DNA of 12,060 bases. It comes from Bacteroidaceae bacterium. GTDB taxonomy: Bacteria > Bacteroidota > Bacteroidia > Bacteroidales > Bacteroidaceae. Shown here piece by piece: positions 1 through 6,412 of the stretch. The notes under the pieces were generated by a model. That model saw nothing but the letters and a program-made list of their open reading frames with translations. It did not search any database and was not told the DNA's origin. The first letter of the stretch is position 1; every line of letters starts with the position of its first letter. The stretch lies in the NCBI GenBank assembly GCA_900765575.1, contig CAAFRW010000270.1:1-12060 (forward strand). The letters are read 5' to 3'. A program made the translations under genes and the position numbers.

Positions 1-27
1 GCCTATGGATTAGAATAAGAAAATCAT

Positions 28-60
28 TTTTCTTTGTAACTTGATAAGCAACAAAGAAAA
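28..60. repeat. 10-bp inverted repeat upstream of the first lipoprotein gene
   Basis: TTTTCTTTGT (28-37) and ACAAAGAAAA (51-60) are perfect reverse complements separated by 13 bases. The stem is almost all A/T, so it would be weak as a terminator. The left arm contains TTTCTTTG, similar to the Bacteroidales -7 box TAnnTTTG, followed by TAAC, the same CTTTGTAAC string found upstream of rnr. No TTTG lies at the right distance upstream, and the window begins only 27 bases earlier. It may be an operator or promoter for the lipoprotein block, or the end of the preceding unit. Confidence 0.35.
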
Positions 61-117
61 CGTTCAATGGAACGAAAGCCTATCACATAAAGACAAATCA
101 AATAATTAGTTCTAATT

Positions 118-744
118 ATGAAATACTATAAATTACATTTTTTTGCAATATTAATATCAATCTCATTCCTTGCTTGTACTAATACAGAATCAGATTTCAT
201 GGAGTCCAAATTAAAAGCTGTTCAAAATTTGAAAGAACAATATGGTGTAGAAATAGTAATAACAGATCCAGATTTGTTTACTTGGGAATCTATAGATGAA
301 ATAAAATCCAAGTTACAAAGAAGTTTCCCTAAAACAACAAGAGGCTCATCTGATTTTACACAAAAATATAAACTGATTGCCACTAGCGACAATGTTGCAA
401 TTTCAAAAGAGGTCATCTCTATACCACGCAGCAAAACGGAATCTGAGTCCGCTGTATTAAAAAATTCATGCGGTAGCTATAACTTTGAAATCACATTAAA
501 TTGGTATTTAAGTAGTGATTCCTATAGTTTAGATTGTAAAGCTTTATATGGCAAAGAAGATAGAGACTGTAGAGTTGAAACATGTGATATAAAAAATGAT
601 AGGAACAATAATCTAAGCATAAAAGCTAAAATTTTTGTCATTGAAAATGTTGGAGGTGGATATCTGCATATGCCTTTTTATATAACCGGAACATATAGTA
701 TATCATCTAGGTCCGGAAGTGTATCAATCAGTAATACCAAATAG
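118..744 (+). CDS. Putative lipoprotein, long form, copy 1 (unknown function)
   Basis: I do not recognise the family. The 208-residue product starts with a lipoprotein signal: Lys/Tyr-rich start, hydrophobic core and FLAC with the lipidated Cys at residue 20. The next residues (TNTESD) become acidic, so surface export is possible. Residues about 31-70 carry a motif shared with three other proteins in this block: a short helix, then YGVEIVITD, then a second helix starting near TWES. The C-terminal half (about 118-208) looks beta-rich, has four Cys (118, 140, 151, 156) and ends with YITGTYSISSRSGSVSIS, which resembles the end of the protein at 1691-2338 (NIEGYYDYSKKEGELTIS). The gene lies only 2 bp before the next one, so the two are probably co-transcribed. 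Base composition is very AT-rich compared with the genes to the right. Coding status is solid; function is unknown. Confidence 0.85.
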   Translation: MKYYKLHFFAILISISFLACTNTESDFMESKLKAVQNLKEQYGVEIVITDPDLFTWESIDEIKSKLQRSFPKTTRGSSDFTQKYKLIATSDNVAISKEVISIPRSKTESESAVLKNSCGSYNFEITLNWYLSSDSYSLDCKALYGKEDRDCRVETCDIKNDRNNNLSIKAKIFVIENVGGGYLHMPFYITGTYSISSRSGSVSISNTK

Positions 745-746
745 TT

Positions 747-1013
747 ATGAAAACAAAGAAATTCTCAACAGTTTTATTATTTATCATATCGATGTTTATA
801 GGAGCTTGTAGCGATAACGATGAACGCCCTAACATGACCATGCAAGAAAAGCAAGAGAAAATTAAAGAGTTGGAAGATGTCTACGGCCATGGCATTCAGA
901 TTGTAGTTACAAATTATGATTCTCTTACCTACAATAGCCTATTGGATTTAGAATTCAAAATAACCCGAGGGTTGAACTTGCCCAATAAACATGTCATAGA
1001 AACGAACGAATAG
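747..1013 (+). CDS. Putative small lipoprotein, short form, copy 1
   Basis: This is an 88-residue protein with a lipoprotein signal (IGAC, lipidated Cys 21). The sequence CSDNDE follows, resembling the acidic export signal (S-D-D-D-D type) that sends Bacteroidota lipoproteins to the cell surface. The rest is a helix (about 32-46), then YGHGIQIVVTNYDSLTY and a second helix. It matches the short protein at 2387-2671 (ITIYVTDYDSVTYES) and the N-terminal part of the two long lipoproteins. YDSL contains D-S-L, which fits the Bacteroides O-glycosylation sequon D-(S/T)-(A/I/L/M/T/V). The gene starts 2 bp after the preceding one. The coding frame closes at a GAACGAACGAATAG stretch, and another frame stays open for 53 codons beyond it, so the true C-terminus may have been lost through a 4-bp slip. 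Confidence 0.8.
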   Translation: MKTKKFSTVLLFIISMFIGACSDNDERPNMTMQEKQEKIKELEDVYGHGIQIVVTNYDSLTYNSLLDLEFKITRGLNLPNKHVIETNE

Positions 1014-1147
1014 ATAATAACTTAATCTATTATGAAACAAAGAGCACCACCCAGCTAACCTTTTCTATTGTTACAAATATGGAAGAATGCAACAACGGGA
1101 CGTTGAATCATACGAAAGTTGATAATTTAATAAATTTACAATTCTAA
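989..1147 (+). pseudogene. Possible frameshifted tail of the preceding small lipoprotein gene
   Basis: In the frame one base behind that of 747-1013, codons are open from 989 to the TAA at 1145-1147 (52 residues). The later part reads as a plausible beta-rich segment (TTQLTFSIVTNMEECNN), loosely like NKLIFAVEITKIEDN in the long lipoprotein at 1691-2338. Adding one ACGA unit to the short tandem repeat at 1002-1010 would join the two frames and give ..ETNERIDNNLIYYETK... Against this, the paralogue at 2387-2671 ends naturally at about the same length, and open frames arise by chance in AT-rich DNA. The remaining DNA up to 1164 shows nothing else. Confidence 0.3.
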
Positions 1148-1164
1148 TCTAAAAATGGTATATT

Positions 1165-1704
1165 ATGAACAGAACATTTAGAGCACGCAAAACCTTCATA
1201 TTTTTAGTGTTGTGTATAAGTTTTGCTCATGCTGGCTTTGCACAAGAAAACACCTGGCAAAACCAGCTTGAAAAGCTCCGGAACGAAAATGTGAAAGAGA
1301 GCGAGTTGCACTTAGACAGCTATGTATATAAAGGTAAAATTGAGACAGAAAACCAAAGAGCGGCAATTATCAACGCTTATTTTTCTGATGAAGCGCTGAT
1401 TGCCCTCACCTTTGAAAATCCATACGGATATGATATTGTATCCATGCGGACAAGAAAAAGAATCGCCCGACTAGAAAACAATGAAGCCTATCTTTCTCAA
1501 CTCAAAGAAAGTCTGAATCAACTGATTCACACAGGATATGAAATGGTAGAAATCACATGGAGTTACCATCACAACACTTACCGCTCATTATGCATTGTCT
1601 CAAACCAATACGGAGGAATCGTTTACGAGCCTATCGGATGGTTTATTATTAAAGAAAAAACAAGTATCATTACAAACAAAACAGAAAGACATGAAAAATT
1701 TTAA
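1165..1704 (+). CDS. Secreted or periplasmic protein of unknown function
   Basis: This 179-residue protein has a classical signal peptide: RARK, then a hydrophobic core, with probable cleavage after A26 in HAGFA-QE, a common Bacteroides pattern. No lipobox Cys is present. The mature part contains a helical stretch (about 30-45), a mixed region with FENPYGYDIVSMRTRKRIARLEN and a helix (about 106-120), then an aromatic beta-like region (VEITWSYHHNTYRSL, GGIVYEPIGWFIIK). I do not recognise the family, and it is not clearly related to the lipoproteins on either side. It lies between the two long/short lipoprotein pairs. Its last 14 bases overlap the start of the next gene, suggesting translational coupling; the polar tail after residue about 163 may be an extension of the core fold. 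The start is the first Met of a good signal peptide. Confidence 0.8.
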   Translation: MNRTFRARKTFIFLVLCISFAHAGFAQENTWQNQLEKLRNENVKESELHLDSYVYKGKIETENQRAAIINAYFSDEALIALTFENPYGYDIVSMRTRKRIARLENNEAYLSQLKESLNQLIHTGYEMVEITWSYHHNTYRSLCIVSNQYGGIVYEPIGWFIIKEKTSIITNKTERHEKF

Positions 1705-2338
1705 ATTACTTATTTGCATTTGCGCAATACTTCTAAACTTTACATCATGCGATTCGGATGTGTATTCAGAATATACTTCACAAGAGTCGGGTATTTCTAA
1801 TCAAAAAGAATTAATAGACCGTTTGAATAATCTGACATTATTATATGGAGGCTCCATAAAAATAACAAATCCACAAAAAATAAAGAAAGAAGATGTCGAC
1901 AAATTGGAAGAATGGTTAAAAGAGACAAAACAATATAATATTTCATGTATTATTACTCAACATAATGGAATTTCCACCTCTTTTTCACAAGAAAGGCATC
2001 TTAGACTCAATAGCATCAAACGAACAAAATCAGTTGCCGAAGAGACACCTCCGATTACAGGAGGTTATAATAAATTAATTTTCGCAGTCGAAATAACAAA
2101 AATTGAAGACAATAAATATGGAGCGACATGTGAAGTGTCTGATAATAAAGCCAAATTTTATAAATGTATTTGTGACAATACTAAAGCAACCTACAGTGAT
2201 CCTGTCCTTACTTTTAGTACCAAAGCAACTGTGTACATTAGCATAGGTCATGGTTATGAATACACTACACCATATAATATAGAAGGGTACTATGATTATT
2301 CCAAAAAAGAAGGAGAATTAACAATTAGTGCCGCTTAG
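1691..2338 (+). CDS. Putative lipoprotein, long form, copy 2 (unknown function)
   Basis: The frame is open further upstream, but the ATG at 1691 is the sensible start because it gives a lipoprotein signal at once: MKNFKLLICICAILLNFTSC with Cys 20. CDSDVYSE follows, an acidic stretch that could act as a surface-export signal. The 215-residue product has the block's shared N-terminal motif in weaker form (LYGGSIKITN, about 51-60, then a helix KEDVDKLEEWLKE). It also has a beta-rich C-terminal part with three Cys (147, 159, 161) ending in EGYYDYSKKEGELTIS. It is a diverged paralogue of the protein at 118-744. It overlaps the preceding gene by 14 bp and lies 48 bp before the second short lipoprotein, repeating the long-then-short order. 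Confidence 0.85.
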   Translation: MKNFKLLICICAILLNFTSCDSDVYSEYTSQESGISNQKELIDRLNNLTLLYGGSIKITNPQKIKKEDVDKLEEWLKETKQYNISCIITQHNGISTSFSQERHLRLNSIKRTKSVAEETPPITGGYNKLIFAVEITKIEDNKYGATCEVSDNKAKFYKCICDNTKATYSDPVLTFSTKATVYISIGHGYEYTTPYNIEGYYDYSKKEGELTISAA

Positions 2339-2386
2339 TATGATAAAGTAATCGCATAATATGTAACATTTATAATTTTAGAAACA

Positions 2387-2671
2387 ATGAAAAAGATAAT
2401 TTATTATTTCCTTGTTTTAGGTTTTATCTCCATTGCGTGCACATCAAACAAGCACGCTATCACGAAACGCCCAAAACCTACTAAAGAAGAGATTGATAAG
2501 CGTGTGAGAGAAATTAATGAAAAATATCATATAACAATATATGTAACGGACTACGATTCTGTTACATACGAATCTCACAAACATTTGGAATCCAGAGTCA
2601 AAAAATTAATAAAAGAGGGTATCATTCTAACTCATAAAGGAGATTCTATTTTATTGGAAGATACTAAATAA
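2387..2671 (+). CDS. Putative small lipoprotein, short form, copy 2
   Basis: This 94-residue protein has a lipoprotein signal ending SIAC (Cys 18). Unlike its paralogue it lacks an acidic stretch after the Cys (TSNKHAITKRPKP is basic), so it may stay on the periplasmic face; this is inference from known export signals. The middle carries the shared motif YHITIYVTDYDSVTYES (about 47-63), followed by a charged helix (HLESRVKKLIKE). Two D-S-(V/I) triplets (57-59 and 86-88) fit the Bacteroides O-glycosylation sequon. It is clearly related to the protein at 747-1013 and to the N-terminal region of the long lipoproteins. No enzyme motif is visible. It could be a binding or partner domain of the long form; function is unknown. 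Confidence 0.8.
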   Translation: MKKIIYYFLVLGFISIACTSNKHAITKRPKPTKEEIDKRVREINEKYHITIYVTDYDSVTYESHKHLESRVKKLIKEGIILTHKGDSILLEDTK

Positions 2672-2715
2672 TCTCCGGCTATACATGAAATTCAAATCTA
2701 AAAACAAATAAAACC

Positions 2716-2973
2716 ATGAATGAATATATTGTCAGACCAAGCATTACCGGAGATGCCCATATTGGGGGAATACCTCCGGGTATATTTGGAGTAGGAGTAT
2801 CCGCTTTACTTCTCTTGCTCTTTATAGTTACCCTCGTGATAGCATTAAAGGAGCATACTACATTCGAAAGAAAATTGCTGAATGTTTTGGTAATTCTGCT
2901 TTCGCCTACCATCGGTTCCATACTTTATTATGTGCTCAGATATATACTGACTGGCAAAAAGAAGGATTTGTAA
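2716..2973 (+). CDS. Small two-helix membrane protein, PLDc_N-like
   Basis: The 85-residue product has a polar N-terminus with a Gly/Pro-rich stretch (GGIPPGIFGVG), a first membrane helix (about 24-45), a short charged loop (KEHTTFERK) and a second membrane helix ending near residue 78, then a basic tail GKKKDL. The second half (LLNVLVILLSPTIGSILYYVLR) resembles the PLDc_N module, a hairpin found at the N-terminus of cardiolipin synthases and as small stand-alone proteins. No phospholipase domain follows. It begins 44 bp after the second short lipoprotein and opens a run of very small membrane proteins leading into the O-ligase-like gene. The role is unknown; a membrane partner or immunity-type protein is possible but unproven. 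Confidence 0.75.
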   Translation: MNEYIVRPSITGDAHIGGIPPGIFGVGVSALLLLLFIVTLVIALKEHTTFERKLLNVLVILLSPTIGSILYYVLRYILTGKKKDL

Positions 2974-2984
2974 ACGAACTTAAT

Positions 2985-3074
2985 ATGAGCATGATTTATG
3001 CTGTAAAAGGTATCGGCCATGCTCTACTTAGTTTAATGCAAATAATAACTCCAAAAATGAAAATGCGAATATGA
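2985..3074 (+). CDS. Possible 29-residue amphipathic peptide
   Basis: A short frame begins 11 bases after the previous stop and ends in TGA at 3072-3074, sharing ATGA with the next start (3071). This overlap is typical of translationally coupled genes. The peptide is basic and its middle (KGIGHALLSLMQIITPK) would form an amphipathic helix with I10, A13, L14, L17 and I21 on one face. It has no cleavable signal and no known family. It could be a membrane-active peptide, a leader peptide that couples translation to the next gene, or a chance frame. A frame this short is weak evidence; the neat spacing on both sides is the main argument. Confidence 0.35.
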   Translation: MSMIYAVKGIGHALLSLMQIITPKMKMRI

Positions 3075-3247
3075 ATACCTTTCAAATCATTGTAATAGCC
3101 CTGAACATTATCGCGGCAATGGCTATGTCATACAGCATGTACAAAAACGGCAGAAAATATTATAAAGAGAGAAAATATTACCGGATGATTGCTTCCATGA
3201 CATGCCATCTCTTTTTGATAAGTTTGTTCATTTCACACTTTATCTGA
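3071..3247 (+). CDS. Small two-helix membrane protein (58 residues)
   Basis: ATG at 3071 opens a 58-residue frame ending TGA at 3245-3247. It encodes an N-terminal membrane helix (IIVIALNIIAAMAMSYSMY), a strongly basic and Tyr-rich loop (KNGRKYYKERKYYR) and a second hydrophobic helix (HLFLISLFISHFI) at the C-terminus. The layout is that of a genuine small hairpin protein with both ends outside the cytoplasm if the positive-inside rule holds. It overlaps the candidate 29-residue frame by ATGA and ends immediately before the TTG that could start the ligase frame, so it sits tightly inside an operon. No family is recognised. It may assist or regulate the polytopic protein that follows. Confidence 0.6.
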   Translation: MNTFQIIVIALNIIAAMAMSYSMYKNGRKYYKERKYYRMIASMTCHLFLISLFISHFI

Positions 3248-3274
3248 TTGAAAACATCCATTCTATCATCCATC

Positions 3275-4846
3275 ATGAATATCCTGCCATACATCCTATT
3301 CACCTTTTTATGCGGAGGAAGTATTTTCCTCCACTCGCATAGCGTAAACGACGGACAAATCGTTTCGAAATGGCTGTTTGCGGAAACAGGAACCGGTGTA
3401 TGGTTGTTGGGATTGTCCTTGAAATATGGGAAGACTCATATACGGCAATGCAATCGGCCGAATATCCACCTTTATTACATGGTAATTTTATTGCTCTGTT
3501 GGGGACAATCATTATATGGCATTTTACAAGCCTTGCACCTTTGTCACGCAGGAGGCCCGCACACCGTAACCGGAAGTTTCGATAACCCTGCGGGATTCGC
3601 CGCCTGCCTGTGCGCCGGACTTCCGTTTGCTTATCCCTTTCTGAAAAGCAAACGGATGAAGATAAGAAGAATAGCTTATGCCTTAACGGGATCTATGATA
3701 GCCGCCATTTGTTTGTCGCAATCCCGAAGCGGCATATTCAGCATGCTTATCGTTGCGGGAATAGTGTCTCTTCCCAGCTTTCCATCTGTAAAATATAAGA
3801 AAATAGCCTTGACAGCTCTGCTTCTTATCCTTTTAGCCGGGGGCTATCTGCTAAAAAAGGATTCGGCCAACGGCAGATTGCTGATATGGAGATGCACCTG
3901 TGAGATGATTAAGGAACGCCCCTTTACAGGGTGGGGAAAGGAGGGATTCACCGCCCATTACATGGATTATCAGGCAAACGATTTTCAGGCGAACCCACAA
4001 AGCCGTTTCGCCATGTTGGCCGATAATGTCAGCCATCCGTTCAATGAATACCTGCATGTTTGCCTCATTGGAGGCATACCGCTCCTTATCCTCCTAGCGG
4101 GAATCGGTCTGTTCCTCTTGTTTTGTTACCGGCGTAACCCTTCGTGGAACGGAAAAGCCGCTCTGTTATCCCTGATAAGTATCGGTCTGTTTTCATTCTT
4201 CTCCTATCCGTTCAGTTATCCGTTCACGGGGATAATCGTTCTGTTCGGTTGCTTTGTGCTCATCCGGCAGGCTCGTTTCCGGATAAGAGTAAGCGGCAGG
4301 ACGAGAACAGCCGGAGCTATATGCCTTGCCGGCTTCGCATTCATTATCCTATACAATCAAGTCCACCGCATCCAAGCGGAACGAAAATGGAAAAACATTT
4401 CCGACATGGCACTGCATGGAAAAGGAAAAGAGGTGTTTCCTCTGTACGAACAGTTGAAAACGCCATTGGGAGAGAACCCGTTTTTCCTGTACAACTATGC
4501 GGCGGAACTGTATATGGAAGAACAATACGAAGCATGCCTCTCCGTCCTCAAGGAATGCCGCCGACATTGGGCGGACTATGACTTGGAAATACTATTCGGA
4601 GAAACCTATTACGCACAAGAACAATACGCAAAAGCCATTGAGCATTTCCAAACAGCAGCCTACATGTGCCCGGCCAAGTTTACTCCTCCATACAGGATGT
4701 ATCGTGTTTATAAAGAAATGGAACGCAAAGAGAAAGCAGATTCACTGGCAAGGGAGATTCTGCGCAAAGAAATAAAAATACCTTCAAGGGAGATAGACAG
4801 AATAAAGACCGAATTAATGTTGGAGATGGACAATAAAGATTCTTGA
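3275..4846 (+). CDS. O-antigen ligase/polymerase-like membrane protein with TPR-type C-terminus
   Basis: This polytopic inner-membrane protein has the features of the Wzy_C/O-antigen ligase family, which transfers or polymerises lipid-linked glycans on the periplasmic side. Numbered from the ATG at 3275 (523 residues), it shows GSFDNPAGFA (100-109), SQSRSG (148-153), an Arg before a Trp (R201, W205), GWGKEGF (219-225) and SHPFNEYLH (253-261) in the large periplasmic loop before the last helices. The segment from about 365 to 500 is soluble and helical with TPR-like repeats (NYAAELYMEEQYEACLSVL, ETYYAQEQYAKAIEHFQ), as in ligase-TPR proteins common in Bacteroidota. The frame could also begin at TTG 3248, directly after the previous stop; ATG 3275 is preferred because Bacteroides rarely uses TTG. 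Candidate substrates are lipid A core, another glycan, or proteins (the PglL-type O-oligosaccharyltransferases belong to the same fold). GC content is visibly higher than in the genes to its left. Confidence 0.85.
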   Translation: MNILPYILFTFLCGGSIFLHSHSVNDGQIVSKWLFAETGTGVWLLGLSLKYGKTHIRQCNRPNIHLYYMVILLLCWGQSLYGILQALHLCHAGGPHTVTGSFDNPAGFAACLCAGLPFAYPFLKSKRMKIRRIAYALTGSMIAAICLSQSRSGIFSMLIVAGIVSLPSFPSVKYKKIALTALLLILLAGGYLLKKDSANGRLLIWRCTCEMIKERPFTGWGKEGFTAHYMDYQANDFQANPQSRFAMLADNVSHPFNEYLHVCLIGGIPLLILLAGIGLFLLFCYRRNPSWNGKAALLSLISIGLFSFFSYPFSYPFTGIIVLFGCFVLIRQARFRIRVSGRTRTAGAICLAGFAFIILYNQVHRIQAERKWKNISDMALHGKGKEVFPLYEQLKTPLGENPFFLYNYAAELYMEEQYEACLSVLKECRRHWADYDLEILFGETYYAQEQYAKAIEHFQTAAYMCPAKFTPPYRMYRVYKEMERKEKADSLAREILRKEIKIPSREIDRIKTELMLEMDNKDS

Positions 4847-4923
4847 CACGACAGAATAAAACGATTTAACCATAGCATTCAGAATCAATCAAATAAAATA
4901 GAAAAAACTTAAATAATACGCTT

Positions 4924-5610
4924 ATGAAAGAAACACTTCACATTCGAGGACTGTCTCTATGCCTTCTTTCCCTATTGGTAGGGACTACTTTTCACAATGT
5001 CAAAGCGCAAGAAAGAGGCATATATGCGCCTTTAGACTCCGTTCCCCAATGGGTTCAAGACAAAGTGAGTAAAGAAGAGTATAAGTTGTGAAAAACAATG
5101 AGCTCCGTTTTCCGCATAGATTATTCGTTTTTGAAAAAGGAGCTATCGCCGGAAAAACGAAAAGAATTTTACAGCAGCCTGAAACAGATGTGCAAATCTA
5201 TAGAAAACGGAGAATACATAAGTAAGAAAGGGGAATTATTCGCGGTTTCATTTCCTGCACCGATAGACACTCAGCTCGAATGGAGAATCTGTGAACTGAT
5301 ACAGATAGACGAACACATCAAGCTCTGCAAGAAGAAAGCGAATATCTATCAAGGCAGACAGAACGAAAAAGCCCGCTTAGAATGCACCGTTTGGTATTTG
5401 CACAACTCACAGACAAAGAAAGTGGAGATATTGAAATATGAGACACTGACCACTTTGGGATTCTCCCAGTTTCAAGGAGTGACTGTTTTTTCCGTACGTT
5501 CCGATGAATCCGGTTTAATAGGAAGTTGCAGCGGTACCCTGGAATATTACGATGCCATGCGCAATTATCAAACAGAGACAGTACATAAACGTTTTATCGT
5601 TCCTATTTGA
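4924..5610 (+). pseudogene. Secreted protein gene interrupted by an in-frame TGA; paralogue of the next gene
   Basis: Reading from ATG 4924, the frame gives a signal peptide (probable cleavage VKA-QE, residues 28/29), then PLDSVPQWVQDKVSKEEYKL, and stops at TGA 5089-5091 (codon 56). The same frame then continues without another stop to 5610, giving 228 codons in total against 226 in the neighbour at 5674-6354. The neighbour reads SPEEYQLWEIMSKYYRIDYS; this gene reads SKEEYKL-stop-KTMSSVFRIDYS. The stop therefore sits exactly at a Trp (TGG to TGA, one base). Downstream conservation (LCQRLESGE against MCKSIENGE, FCGGSLLY against SCSGTLEY) shows a full-length ancestor. Translation could restart at ATG 5098, but that 170-residue product would lack a signal peptide. 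A recent nonsense mutation is most likely; sequencing error or stop readthrough remain possible. Confidence 0.8.
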
Positions 5611-5673
5611 GAGGATTTTCCAAAGTCCAAGCAACCATAAGAGATTTAATCTTATTCTATTAAAGCACATATT

Positions 5674-6354
5674 ATGAAAACAATTCAAACCTTTTTATTA
5701 TTATTTGCACTATGCGGCACAGGCTGTTTTGCACAAAAACCGGCCAACAAAGCAGAGTGGAACTACGCAGAGCGCGGAGTCATTCCGGCATGGGTAAAGA
5801 ACCAAACCTCACCCGAAGAGTATCAGCTTTGGGAAATAATGAGCAAATATTACCGTATCGACTATTCTAACTTGAAAAGCCGCAGAATGGGTGCTGAGCA
5901 GAAAGCGAATCTATACAAAGACCTCCGCAATCTGTGCCAACGTCTTGAAAGCGGCGAAATAAAGACTCAGAAAAACTCACGATACAGTATATTACTTGTG
6001 AAACCCGATACACTGACAGCATATAACACGGAACAGTTGAAGTGCATAAAGAAGAAACTTATTGTGTACACAAGCGTGGATGGTTACGATGCCCATGTGG
6101 AATTGACTGCTCTTTACGAACACAATGTCCAAACCGGAGATATACGTCTCTGGCACTATTCTGTACAAGGAATTAGTTTTTCCGGCTTAGACGTAAAGAT
6201 TCCAAAACAAGGAGAAGGGCTAGACTTCAAACTCGCTTATTATCCCGAATTAAAGATATTTAAAGGTTTCTGCGGTGGAAGTCTATTGTATACTGACCCC
6301 ACCGGAGAAGAGCATTACAATCCGGTAAGCGTTAATTTTCACTTTAAACCATAA
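5674..6354 (+). CDS. Secreted protein of unknown function, intact paralogue
   Basis: This 226-residue protein has a cleavable signal peptide (GTGCFA-QK, cleavage near 20/21; the Cys at 18 is not in a good lipobox). After it comes IPAWVKNQTSPEEYQLW (37-53), a charged helical region (about 65-95) with LCQRLESGE, then a beta-rich C-terminal part ending FCGGSLLYTDPTGEEHYNPV. It shares order, length and motifs with the interrupted gene just upstream, so the two arose by tandem duplication. A DTL triplet (112-114) fits the Bacteroides O-glycosylation sequon. I do not recognise the family. The C-terminal 'Gly-rich strand then tail' pattern faintly recalls the end of the long lipoproteins at the left, too weakly to claim homology. 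It is the last gene of the rightward block, 19 bp from the terminator-like hairpin. Confidence 0.85.
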   Translation: MKTIQTFLLLFALCGTGCFAQKPANKAEWNYAERGVIPAWVKNQTSPEEYQLWEIMSKYYRIDYSNLKSRRMGAEQKANLYKDLRNLCQRLESGEIKTQKNSRYSILLVKPDTLTAYNTEQLKCIKKKLIVYTSVDGYDAHVELTALYEHNVQTGDIRLWHYSVQGISFSGLDVKIPKQGEGLDFKLAYYPELKIFKGFCGGSLLYTDPTGEEHYNPVSVNFHFKP

Positions 6355-6366
6355 ACATATTTCCTC

Positions 6367-6412
6367 AAAGAAAACATAGCAATATCGAAGTTTCATATTG
6401 CTATGTTTCTTT
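6367..6412. terminator. Hairpin terminator between convergent gene blocks
   Basis: AAACATAGCAATAT (6372-6385) pairs perfectly with ATATTGCTATGTTT (6395-6408) around a 9-base loop. With one bulged A the stem extends by AAAG/CTTT (6367-6370 and 6409-6412). A run of T follows on the + strand (TTTCTTTT) and a run of A precedes it, so it can act in both directions. It lies just after the stop at 6354, and the opposing operon ends at 6547. The remaining AT-rich bases to 6546 show no further clear signal. Confidence 0.8.

Noticed and set aside
4144..4581. 145-codon open frame on the + strand inside the ligase gene
   Set aside because: It lies wholly within a well-supported ligase/TPR coding frame and its translation shows no family-like pattern or sensible start.
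5089..5091. TGA read as Trp (alternative code) or as selenocysteine
   Set aside because: Genes here use TGG for Trp and TGA as a stop elsewhere (3072-3074 and 3245-3247), the paralogue has plain TGG at this place, and no obvious selenocysteine-type hairpin follows.
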